NCBI GenBank assembly: GCA_964632355.1
Contig: CAZWBW010000127.1
Span: forward strand, 1 to 6,598
From: JALOAP01 sp964632355
GTDB lineage: Bacteria > Chloroflexota > Dehalococcoidia > Tepidiformales > Tepidiformaceae
Length of the DNA: 6,598 bases
Reading direction: 5' to 3'
Shown: positions 1 to 5,502 of the stretch, piece after piece
Layout: every line of letters begins with the position of its first letter
How positions within the stretch are numbered: the stretch's first letter is position 1
Made by a program: the position numbers and the translations under genes
Notes under the pieces: generated by a model
The model's input: the letters and a program-made list of their open reading frames with translations, nothing else
The model's database searches: none
Told to the model about the DNA's origin: nothing

Positions 1-1660
1 TGCCGACGCCTGTGGGACCGCAGAAGAGGAAGACGCCGATCGGGCGGCGCGGGTCCTTGAGGCCGGCGCGAGCGCGGCGGACGGCGCGAGCGATGGATTC
101 GATCGCTTCGTCCTGGCCGATGACGCGGCCCCGGAGGGACTCTTCCATCTTGAGCAGCCGGGCGCTTTCCTCGCTGGCGATCCGCGCCACGGGGATGCCC
201 GTCCACATTGCGACGACTTCGGCGATGTCCTCGTCGGTGACGACAGGGGTGGCGACGCCTTCGGCGCCTTCCTCCCAGTCGCCCATTTCGCCGATCTTCT
301 CCTGGAGCTTCATCTCGCGGTCGCGGAGCTCAGCAGCGTATTCGTACTGCTGGGCGGCGATAGCCTGCTCCTTTTCGCGTCGAAGGCTCTCGAGGCCCTT
401 CATCGCCTCCTTGAGGGAAGGCGGGGTGGCCGCGCGCCGGATGCGCACGCGGCTGGCGGCCTCGTCGATGAGGTCGATCGCCTTGTCGGGCAGGAACCGG
501 TCGATGACGTACCGGGCCGAGAGTTCGGCTGCTGCCGAGAGCGCGCTGTCGCTGATCTTCAGCTTGTGGTGCTCTTCGTAGCGGCCGCGGATGCCCTTGA
601 GGATCTCGACGGTCTCTTCGACCGAGGGCTCCTCGACCATGACCGGCTGGAAGCGGCGCTCGAGTGCGGCGTCGCGCTCGATGTGCTTGCGGTACTCATC
701 GAGGGTGGTGGCGCCGATGCACTGGAGTTCGCCGCGAGCGAGCGACGGCTTCAGGATGTTCGCGGCATCGACGGCGCCTTCGGCCGCACCCGCACCCACG
801 AGCATGTGGAGCTCGTCGATGAACAGGATGCAGTTGCCGGCGGCCTTGATCTCTTCGATGACCTTCTTGAGGCGCTCTTCGAACTCGCCGCGGTACTTGG
901 TGCCGGCGACGAGGGAGCCGATATCGAGCGTCAGGAGCCGCTTACCCTGCAGGGTCTCGGGCACGTCGCCGCTGACGATGCGCTGGGCGAGGAGCTCGGC
1001 GATCGCCGTCTTGCCGACGCCGGGTTCGCCGATCAGCACGGGGTTGTTCTTGGTGCGCCGCGACAGGATCTGGACGACGCGCTCGAGTTCGTTCGAGCGG
1101 CCGATGACCGGGTCGAGACCGCCGCTGCGGGCGGCCTGGGTGAGGTCGATCCCGAGCTGGTCGACGGTGGGCGTGCGGGTTGCCTGGCGTGCGCCAGCGG
1201 ACGCGGCCTGCGGCGAGGACTGGCTGAGGATGCGCGTGGTCTCGGCGCGGACGCGTTCGAGGTTGACGCCAAGGCTTTCGAGCACGCCGGCGGCGATGCC
1301 TTCGCCTTCGCGGACAAGGCCGAGCAGGAGGTGCTCGGTGCCGATGTAGCTGTGGTTCAGGCGGCGAGCTTCGTCGACCGCGAGTTCGATGACCTTCTTG
1401 GCGCGCGGCGTGAGGCCGATTTCGCCGAGCACGGTGCGATCGCCGCGGCCGATGATGAACTCGACCGCGGAGCGAACCTTGTTGAGCTCGACGCCAAGGT
1501 TGGCGAGAACCTTTGCGGCGACACCGTCGCCTTCACGAACCAGGCCGAGGAGGATGTGCTCCGTCCCGATGTAGTTGTGGTTGAAGCGGTGGGCCTCTTC
1601 CTGCGCGAGCGTGAGCACTCGCCTTGCTCGTTCTGTGAACTTGTCGAATCTATCGGCCAT
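1..1660 (-). CDS. clpC: ATP-dependent Clp protease ATP-binding subunit ClpC (partial, C-terminus off the window)
   Basis: This is an AAA+ unfoldase of the Hsp100 class that unfolds protein substrates in the cytoplasm and feeds them to the ClpP peptidase. The 553 visible residues read in order: a double Clp_N repeat (about 1-145, with the paired motifs NHNYIGTEHILLGLVREG and NHSYIGTEHLLLGLVREG), a first AAA+ domain with Walker A GEPGVGKT (211-218) and Walker B ILFIDE (278-283), and a charged UVR/middle region (about 415-455, containing EYAAELRDRE). The second AAA+ domain is cut after GPTGVG (548-553), just before the Walker A lysine. The UVR motif and short middle region mark ClpC rather than ClpB or ClpA. 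Family members are usually about 810-850 residues, so roughly a third is missing. The ATG is preceded by GGAG with six bases of spacing. The gene lies 36 bases after rpsA, so co-transcription is likely; I see no CtsR/McsAB genes or CIRCE element beside it. Confidence 0.96.
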   Translation of the reverse strand, partial: MADRFDKFTERARRVLTLAQEEAHRFNHNYIGTEHILLGLVREGDGVAAKVLANLGVELNKVRSAVEFIIGRGDRTVLGEIGLTPRAKKVIELAVDEARRLNHSYIGTEHLLLGLVREGEGIAAGVLESLGVNLERVRAETTRILSQSSPQAASAGARQATRTPTVDQLGIDLTQAARSGGLDPVIGRSNELERVVQILSRRTKNNPVLIGEPGVGKTAIAELLAQRIVSGDVPETLQGKRLLTLDIGSLVAGTKYRGEFEERLKKVIEEIKAAGNCILFIDELHMLVGAGAAEGAVDAANILKPSLARGELQCIGATTLDEYRKHIERDAALERRFQPVMVEEPSVEETVEILKGIRGRYEEHHKLKISDSALSAAAELSARYVIDRFLPDKAIDLIDEAASRVRIRRAATPPSLKEAMKGLESLRREKEQAIAAQQYEYAAELRDREMKLQEKIGEMGDWEEGAEGVATPVVTDEDIAEVVAMWTGIPVARIASEESARLLKMEESLRGRVIGQDEAIESIARAVRRARAGLKDPRRPIGVFLFCGPTGVG

Positions 1661-1696
1661 GACCTTCTCCCACCTGCCTGGTGCGCATTGTGCGCG

Positions 1697-3217
1697 CTAG
1701 GTTCCGGTTTGAGGTTCCTCCCCGGTTCCCACGCTTGCTGCCTCGGGCGAACCCGCGGCGTCTTCATCTTCAACCTTAGCGGGTTCTGCCGCCGTATCGG
1801 AAACTGCTTCTGCTTCCGGTTCTGTATCACTCCTTGACTCGGCGACCCGGGCGAACGGGCTGCCGGGTTCCGCGTTTTCGAGCGCCTGTGCGAATGCATG
1901 GGCGAACGCGGATACCGGTTCGGGGTCGCGCGAGACTGCGCGTTCGATCGCCTCCTGCGCGGTTCGCGGCTCGCGTACGGCCTTGCGCGATTCGTCGCGC
2001 GGCGGGAGGCCGTACTGCTCGCGAATGTCATCGGGGTAGTCGATGACAGAGCCGTTGGCGTCGAAGGCGAAGCCCATGGCCTCGGCGTCGGCACGCGCCT
2101 GGCGGAGGCTGAGCCCGAGCCGGTGCCGGTCCTTTTCGATACGAACCAGCTTGACAGGTACGATGTCGCCTTCCTTCACCACGTCCTTGGGGTGCTGGAT
2201 CCGGCGGTTCGAGAGCTCGGAGATATGGATGAGACCCTCGACCGGACCTTCGAGGCGGACGAACGCGCCGAACTGCATCAGCTTGGTGACCTTGCCGATG
2301 AGGATCTGCCCGATGACGAAACGGTCGACGGTGTTCTCCCACTTCTCGGGCTGGGCGCGCTTCAGGGACAGCGAGATCTTCTTGTTCTCGCGGTCGACCT
2401 TGAGGACGTAGGCCTTGACGGTATCGCCGACCTGGAAGAGGTCGCGGGCCTTCTTGCCGCGCTCCCAGGTGAGCTCCGTCATGTGGGCGAGGCCGTCGGC
2501 GCCACCGAGGTCGACGAAGACGCCGAAATCGGTGATGGACGAGACCTTGCCTTCGCGGATTTCGCCTTCCTGGAGTTCCTGGAGGACGCGCTCCTTGGCC
2601 TCCTTGCGGTATTCGGCCATAGCGGCGCGCTCCGAGAGGATGACGCGATTCCGCTTGCGGTTGAGCTCGATGACCTTGAGCTTGATGTCCTTGCCGACAA
2701 GGTTGGCGAGCTGGGAAACGGCCTCGGGGTCGTCGCGGCGGACGCTATCGACCTGCGAGAGGGGAACGAAGGCGTTCACGCCTTCGATGTTGACGAGTAC
2801 GCCGCCCCGGTTATGACCAGTAACCTGGGCTTCGAAGATCTCACCCGATTCATAGCGGGCCTGGAGGATCTCCCAGCCTTCCTCGCCGCGGGCGCGGTCG
2901 AGGGACACAATGCCATGACCCTCGGGGGAAGAGGGCTGGAGGACCATGACGCGGACGGTATCGCCGGTCTTGAGCTTGGAGGCGCCGTCGACGCCGAGCG
3001 AGAGCATCTCGTTCTGCGGAATGACGGCCTCGGTCTTGGTTCCGACGTCGACGATCAGGCCATCGGGTGAGGCGCCCATGACCATGCCCTCGACGATCTC
3101 GCCGCGGCGAAGATTGCCTGGCTGCGCGGCTTCGGATTCAAGGAGGGCCCCCATATCCATTTGATCGAAGTCGAGATCCTGGGACGAGGGGTTTGGCTGG
3201 GCGGTATCAGTGGACAA
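1697..3217 (-). CDS. rpsA: 30S ribosomal protein S1
   Basis: S1 binds mRNA on the small ribosomal subunit and helps translation initiation. The 506-residue protein has four S1 (OB-fold) RNA-binding domains at about 39-108, 125-196, 218-285 and 303-372. Domain 3 carries the classic ITDFGVFVDLGGADGLAHMTEL and domain 4 MQFGAFVRLEGPVEGLIHISEL. An Asp/Glu/Ala-rich, low-complexity tail of about 100 residues follows. Four domains rather than six fit the shorter S1 type of actinobacteria and Chloroflexota. The start is chosen at a TTG (3215-3217) because GGAG (3224-3227) lies six bases upstream. Longer in-frame openings reach 3325, but their extra residues look nothing like S1 and lie upstream of the predicted transcription start near 3286. 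An ATG at LDFDQM is also possible but has no Shine-Dalgarno. clpC follows after 36 bases. Domains 1 and 2 are more divergent, as is usual when they serve ribosome binding. Confidence 0.95.
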   Translation of the reverse strand: MSTDTAQPNPSSQDLDFDQMDMGALLESEAAQPGNLRRGEIVEGMVMGASPDGLIVDVGTKTEAVIPQNEMLSLGVDGASKLKTGDTVRVMVLQPSSPEGHGIVSLDRARGEEGWEILQARYESGEIFEAQVTGHNRGGVLVNIEGVNAFVPLSQVDSVRRDDPEAVSQLANLVGKDIKLKVIELNRKRNRVILSERAAMAEYRKEAKERVLQELQEGEIREGKVSSITDFGVFVDLGGADGLAHMTELTWERGKKARDLFQVGDTVKAYVLKVDRENKKISLSLKRAQPEKWENTVDRFVIGQILIGKVTKLMQFGAFVRLEGPVEGLIHISELSNRRIQHPKDVVKEGDIVPVKLVRIEKDRHRLGLSLRQARADAEAMGFAFDANGSVIDYPDDIREQYGLPPRDESRKAVREPRTAQEAIERAVSRDPEPVSAFAHAFAQALENAEPGSPFARVAESRSDTEPEAEAVSDTAAEPAKVEDEDAAGSPEAASVGTGEEPQTGT

Positions 3218-3237
3218 GTTGGGCTCCGTTTGGGGGC

Positions 3238-3258
3238 AAAATTCCCTTCTGGAGGGAA
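3238..3258 (-). promoter_or_regulatory. Hairpin plus short U run in the rpsA leader (candidate attenuator)
   Basis: On the minus strand TTCCCT (3253-3258) and AGGGAA (3242-3247) form a perfect 6-bp stem with a 5-base loop, followed by four T residues sharing the base at 3241. It sits in the predicted 5' leader, about 14 bases before the GGAG of rpsA. It could act as a weak attenuator or a translational control hairpin. S1 genes are autoregulated in other bacteria, but nothing here proves that role. The short U run makes efficient termination doubtful. Confidence 0.35.
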
Positions 3259-3292
3259 CCAGCCCGGGGATGATTTTGGGGGTGCAGCGAAA

Positions 3293-3320
3293 ATTGTAGC
3301 AGCGCCGGATCGACTGCGAA
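3293..3320 (-). promoter_or_regulatory. Candidate extended -10 promoter for rpsA(-clpC)
   Basis: On the minus strand TACAAT (3293-3298) matches the -10 consensus in five of six positions and is preceded by TG with one base between (3299-3301), an extended -10. A TTCGCA (3315-3320), four of six to the -35 consensus, lies 16 bases upstream. Transcription would start near 3286 and give a leader of about 70 bases before the TTG start of rpsA. No other equally good promoter is visible between the 5S terminator and rpsA. Confidence 0.6.
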
Positions 3321-3360
3321 AGCAAGCCGGAAGGGAGGTGAAATCTTCCGGAGGCGCTGC
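3299..3360. repeat. Nested perfect inverted repeats around the rpsA promoter
   Basis: Outer arms GCAGCGCC (3299-3306) and GGCGCTGC (3353-3360) are perfect 8-bp complements. Inside them CCGGAAG (3327-3333) and CTTCCGG (3345-3351) form a perfect 7-bp pair around an 11-base loop, with a single base between the inner and outer arms on one side and 20 bases on the other. The left outer arm covers part of the -10/-35 spacer including the TG of the extended -10. This could be an operator, or a folded RNA if transcription reads through from the 5S gene. High GC content makes some inverted repeats expected by chance. Confidence 0.5.
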
Positions 3361-3362
3361 GG

Positions 3363-3384
3363 CCGGCCCGCGCAATCGGGCCGG
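3363..3384. repeat. Strong GC hairpin behind the 5S terminator
   Basis: CCGGCCCG (3363-3370) and CGGGCCGG (3377-3384) are perfect 8-bp complements with a 6-base loop. It lies three bases beyond the U tract of the 5S terminator and has no U tract of its own in the minus direction. It may back up termination or separate the 5S and rpsA transcription units; its role is inferred from position only. Confidence 0.5.
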
Positions 3385-3387
3385 GAC

Positions 3388-3411
3388 AAAAAAACCGCGT
3401 TCGTGACGCGG
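3388..3411 (-). terminator. Rho-independent terminator of the 5S rRNA gene
   Basis: On the minus strand CCGCGT (3406-3411) and ACGCGG (3395-3400) form a perfect 6-bp GC-rich stem with a 5-base loop, followed directly by seven T residues (3388-3394). It begins 12 bases after the 3' end of the 5S gene, so the 5S transcript should end here rather than run into rpsA. Confidence 0.92.
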
Positions 3412-3423
3412 CTCTTCAACTGT

Positions 3424-3539
3424 ACCGGCGGCGGCCTATTTTCCCAGTCGGTTGCCCAACCAGTATCGTCAGCGCTGAGGCGTTTCACTTCCGTGTTCGG
3501 GATGGGAACGGGTGGGTCCACCTCGCTCTAGCCACCAGT
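3424..3539 (-). rRNA. rrf: 5S ribosomal RNA (stand-alone gene)
   Basis: The minus strand holds the conserved 5S core CCCGTTCCCATCCCGAACA followed by CGGAAGTGAAACGCC, and the AGCGAGGTGGACCCACCC segment of helix I/II. The ends were set by helix I: ACUGGUGGC at the 5' end pairs completely with GCCGCCGGU at the 3' end, using G-U pairs, which gives 116 bases, a normal 5S length. Ends may be off by one to three bases. The gene is not in an rRNA operon: no 23S, 16S or tRNA sequence lies upstream or downstream in this window. Protein genes occupy the DNA on both sides. It has its own candidate promoter and a clear terminator. It is intact by conserved core and closed helix I, so it looks functional rather than a remnant. 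Confidence 0.95.
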
Positions 3540-3546
3540 GAGCTTA

Positions 3547-3575
3547 AGTATGCGCAACCGTTTCGGTTTGCGCAA
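3547..3575 (-). promoter_or_regulatory. Candidate promoter of the 5S rRNA gene
   Basis: On the minus strand TTGCGC (3570-3575) and CATACT (3547-3552) are separated by exactly 17 bases. The matches to consensus are moderate (three of six and four of six), but the spacing places the start of transcription about seven bases later, at 3539, which is the 5' end derived independently from helix I. That agreement is the main support. Confidence 0.5.
3551..3574. repeat. Near-perfect dyad inside the 5S promoter
   Basis: TGCGCAACCG (3551-3560) and CGGTTTGCGCA (3564-3574) are inverted copies, with one extra T in the right arm and a TTT centre. The dyad spans nearly the whole spacer of the candidate 5S promoter and overlaps the edge of both boxes. 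It could be a protein-binding operator shared with the divergent plus-strand gene. No U run follows it in either direction, so it is not a terminator. Confidence 0.5.
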
Positions 3576-3636
3576 GGGCTGCAACGCCGGGGCGAGGGAT
3601 TGCCTGCAGCGGCCGCTCTTGGCATGGTGCCTTCGA

Positions 3637-4134
3637 ATGCGCACCCTGTTTCTCCTTGGTCTCGGCGTCCTCTGCGGGGTCGTCGGCACGGTCCTTTTCT
3701 TCACGCTCGACCCTACGTTCCAGGCCTCCGGCAACCCGAACATCGGGGTCGGCAACGCGCGCATCTCGCTCGACGAGGATGCGCTGGCGAAGATTGCCAC
3801 GGAAGAAATTCGCGGTCTTTCGGAACTCACGGAAGATGCGGTGGTCCGGGCGACTGTTCACGAAGAGGGACTGGTGACGTTCGACATCACCGTGGGGGCG
3901 CTGAACGTCGGGTTCAAAACGTCCATCACGGTCGACCCTGAAGTTACCGCCGGCCGTCTCGAGCTGAATGTAGTCGAGGCGAGCCTGGGCGAGCTGGCGC
4001 TCCCCGAAGTGGTCGCAGACCTGATCGAAGGGCCGTTGCAGGCTCGTATCGACGCACTGGCGGGTGAGCGCGAATACCGGCTGGTTTCGATCCAGACGGC
4101 TGACAAGCGGCTGACACTCGAGATCGAGATCTAG
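3637..4134 (+). CDS. Membrane-anchored YpmS/DUF2140-like protein, function unknown
   Basis: The 165-residue product begins MRTLFLLGLGVLCGVVGTVL, a single hydrophobic segment (about residues 3-24) that is a signal anchor with the remainder outside the membrane. The outer part is beta-rich and acidic, with the pattern ITVGALNVGFKTSITVDPEV, then LNVVEASLGELALPEVVADL, and ends in LTLEIEI. This order resembles YpmS (DUF2140) and, more distantly, LmeA (DUF2993) proteins, which are suspected lipid binders; the match is from memory of family patterns and is tentative. The ATG at 3637 is chosen because the hydrophobic segment follows directly. In-frame starts further up (GTG 3538, ATG 3550, TTG 3619) add a non-conserved, Arg/Cys-containing leader, and the first two run through the 5S promoter. 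No clear Shine-Dalgarno is seen. A TTGCCT (3600-3605), 17 bases, CATGGT (3623-3628), then eight bases to the ATG would fit a leaderless transcript, weakly. It is divergent from 5S and convergent with the next gene. Confidence 0.8.
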   Translation: MRTLFLLGLGVLCGVVGTVLFFTLDPTFQASGNPNIGVGNARISLDEDALAKIATEEIRGLSELTEDAVVRATVHEEGLVTFDITVGALNVGFKTSITVDPEVTAGRLELNVVEASLGELALPEVVADLIEGPLQARIDALAGEREYRLVSIQTADKRLTLEIEI

Positions 4135-4139
4135 TTGCG

Positions 4140-4210
4140 AGATCCCGGTACTTTCCGCGCCCGCCGTGAAGGGTCGCGAGACCGAAGTCCAGGCGCTAGA
4201 TCCCGGTACT
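4140..4210. repeat. 13-bp direct repeat flanking the convergent gene ends
   Basis: AGATCCCGGTACT occurs exactly at 4140-4152 and again at 4198-4210, 58 bases apart. The right copy encodes the last residues of the ferritin-like/VIT1 protein and overlaps its TAG stop; the left copy lies just after the plus-strand gene. The space between the two stops (4135-4195) holds only a 4-bp GGTC/GACC hairpin with a GCGA loop (from 4173) and no convincing terminator. The repeat may be a trace of a small duplication or deletion event at the gene end. Confidence 0.6.
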
Positions 4211-5344
4211 GACGCCGACCAGGCTGCCGATACCGAACGTGATCGCTGCCATCACGAGGCCGAACAGGAGCATTCGTCCGCCGGAGAACCAGACGCCGCG
4301 GCCGGTGAAGAGCGTGATAACGGCCCCTGCGCCGAAGAGCGCAAGGCCAGCCAGGATGGCACTGAGCGCGATGGCGAAGCTGCCATCGCTGAAGAGCCAC
4401 GGCAACAGCGGGACGAACGCACCAACCGCGAACAGCACGAACGAGGCGATCGCGGCAACCCAGGGGTTCCCGGCTTCCTCAGCGGAGAGACCGAGTTCTT
4501 CCCGCACGAGGGTATCGAGCGCGGTTTCCTTGTCGGCCATGATGCGGGCGGCCATTTCCTTCGCTTCTTCGCGAGGGAAGCCCTTCGCCTGGTAGATAAG
4601 GGTGAGCTCCTCCTGCTCCTCGTCGGGCATGAGCTCCAGTTCGTCCCGTTCGATCTGGACCTGGCGTTCGTACGCCTCGGCGGAGCTTCGCACGCTGATC
4701 CATTCGCCGAGCGCCATCGAGAAGGCACCAGCGAGGAGCCCGGAGAGACCGGCAAGCAGCACCACATCCCGCCCGGGGTCGGCACCGGCGACGCCCATGA
4801 CGAGGCTGAGGTTCGAGACAAGGCCGTCGTTCACGCCGAGAACGGCGGCGCGGAGGGCGTTACCGCTCGCACTGCGGTGACGGCCTTCGATCTGCGCGAT
4901 GAGACTGGTATCGGGCGTTCGCGTGTTACGGCCCAGCGCGCGGAAGACGCGAGCGTGGGACCGTTCGTCGGCGGGCAGATTTTCGGCGACGGCCTCGGGC
5001 TGGTCGTCGTACATCGTCTGCGCCGCGACTTCCATGCGGCTGACGATGGGGGCGACAGCACGCGCGCCAAAGCGCCGGGCGAGCCAGCCGATGATGCGAA
5101 CGCGCCGGGAAGGTTCGTAGTGGGGAACTTCGACCCCGGCCTCGCGAAGCTTGCGCTCCCAGAGCGCGCGGTGCCGGTCTTCGACAGCGGCGATTTCGAG
5201 GAGCACATGCTTCAGCCCCTCGTCCTGCTCAGCGTCGGCGAGCATGCGGTAGAGCGCGGCGCCATCGACTTCGTCGCGAAGGTTCGCCTTGTATCGCTCG
5301 ATGTCGCGCGGGGATGGAGGGGATGGAGTCTGCGCTTCGGCCAT
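4196..5344 (-). CDS. Ferritin-like (rubrerythrin-type) domain fused to a VIT1/CCC1 iron/manganese transporter
   Basis: The 382-residue protein joins two parts. Residues about 15-140 form a four-helix ferritin-like domain with metal-ligand candidates E25, E55/H58 (EDRH), E105 and E127/H130 (ERSH). Residues about 155-382 are a VIT1/CCC1 transporter, with the signature GVNDGLVSNLSLVMG in TM1, SMALGEWISVRS at the end of TM2, a soluble Glu-rich stretch (about 217-290, including ERDELELMPDEEQEEL) and three further membrane segments near 295-317, 323-345 and 354-378. Five segments with a metal-binding domain after the second match the known VIT1 layout. In plants and yeast such proteins load Fe2+ or Mn2+ into vacuoles; in bacteria, ferritin-like fusions are thought to export iron out of the cytoplasm. 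The ATG at 5342-5344 is chosen because upstream in-frame codons encode unrelated residues. A GGGGG lies just before it, next to a -10-like TACACT. No regulator gene is adjacent. Confidence 0.93.
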   Translation of the reverse strand: MAEAQTPSPPSPRDIERYKANLRDEVDGAALYRMLADAEQDEGLKHVLLEIAAVEDRHRALWERKLREAGVEVPHYEPSRRVRIIGWLARRFGARAVAPIVSRMEVAAQTMYDDQPEAVAENLPADERSHARVFRALGRNTRTPDTSLIAQIEGRHRSASGNALRAAVLGVNDGLVSNLSLVMGVAGADPGRDVVLLAGLSGLLAGAFSMALGEWISVRSSAEAYERQVQIERDELELMPDEEQEELTLIYQAKGFPREEAKEMAARIMADKETALDTLVREELGLSAEEAGNPWVAAIASFVLFAVGAFVPLLPWLFSDGSFAIALSAILAGLALFGAGAVITLFTGRGVWFSGGRMLLFGLVMAAITFGIGSLVGVSTGI

Positions 5345-5350
5345 GCCCCC

Positions 5351-5381
5351 AGTGTAGCGAACGGTAAAGGTGGTTACACAA
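5351..5381 (-). promoter_or_regulatory. Candidate promoter of the ferritin-like/VIT1 gene, possibly leaderless
   Basis: On the minus strand TACACT (5351-5356), four of six to the -10 consensus with the key TAnnnT, ends six bases before the ATG. A TTGTGT (5376-5381) lies 19 bases upstream, longer than ideal. If this -10 is used, transcription would start at or next to the ATG and the mRNA would have no leader. Alternatively the GGGGG at 5346-5350 serves as a ribosome site from a promoter further up. A 9-bp sequence AAAGGTGGT occurs at 5366-5374 and 5432-5440 on the plus strand in this same region; its meaning is unknown. Confidence 0.35.
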
Positions 5382-5444
5382 ACCATCATTCCGCACGAAG
5401 GGCAGCCTCGCGTTAGGACGAGGGCGGCTGCAAAGGTGGTCGGC

Positions 5445-5477
5445 AACGAACGAGGGGGCCGCTTGTGCGGCCCCCTC
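5445..5477 (-). terminator. Hairpin terminator after the surface-protein gene
   Basis: GAGGGGGCCGC (5452-5462) and GCGGCCCCCTC (5467-5477) form a perfect 11-bp stem with a 4-base loop, 25 bases past the stop codon of the surface protein. In the minus direction it is followed by GTTCGTTG, an interrupted T-rich stretch. The strength and position of the stem argue for a terminator that also insulates the gene below, although the U tract is imperfect. Confidence 0.75.
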
Positions 5478-5502
5478 TGTGGTCGTGGCGAGACTGTGGT
5501 GG

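Noticed and set aside
566..1837. Long plus-strand open frame of 423 codons opposite clpC
   Set aside because: It mirrors the clpC codons, is extremely rich in Asp/Glu/Ala/Leu and has no domain or start signal. It is a GC-bias shadow of the real gene.
1898..3070. Long plus-strand open frame of 390 codons opposite rpsA
   Set aside because: Composition and position are those expected from the complement of a GC-rich S1 gene; no family resemblance.
3207..3521. Minus-strand frame of 104 codons through the 5S gene
   Set aside because: It runs across the 5S rRNA and its terminator and encodes no known protein pattern.
3602..3618. CTGCAG next to GCGGCCGC, looking like a cloning-site remnant
   Set aside because: The second site also occurs inside clpC near 582, and both are expected by chance at this GC content; no vector sequence follows.
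3538..3636. Upstream GTG, ATG or TTG starts for the YpmS-like gene
   Set aside because: They would add up to 33 residues before the hydrophobic anchor, lack Shine-Dalgarno sequences, and the first two overlap the 5S promoter.
4173..4185. GGTC-GCGA-GACC hairpin between convergent genes as a terminator
   Set aside because: Four base pairs and no T run on either strand; too weak to call.
4166..5416. Plus-strand open frame of 416 codons opposite the VIT1 fusion
   Set aside because: It covers almost exactly the minus-strand gene, which has clear family signatures; this frame has none.
5366..5440. AAAGGTGGT repeated twice before the VIT1-fusion gene
   Set aside because: Nine bases, 66 apart, without symmetry or similarity to a known iron-regulator box; noted in the promoter entry but not strong enough as a finding.
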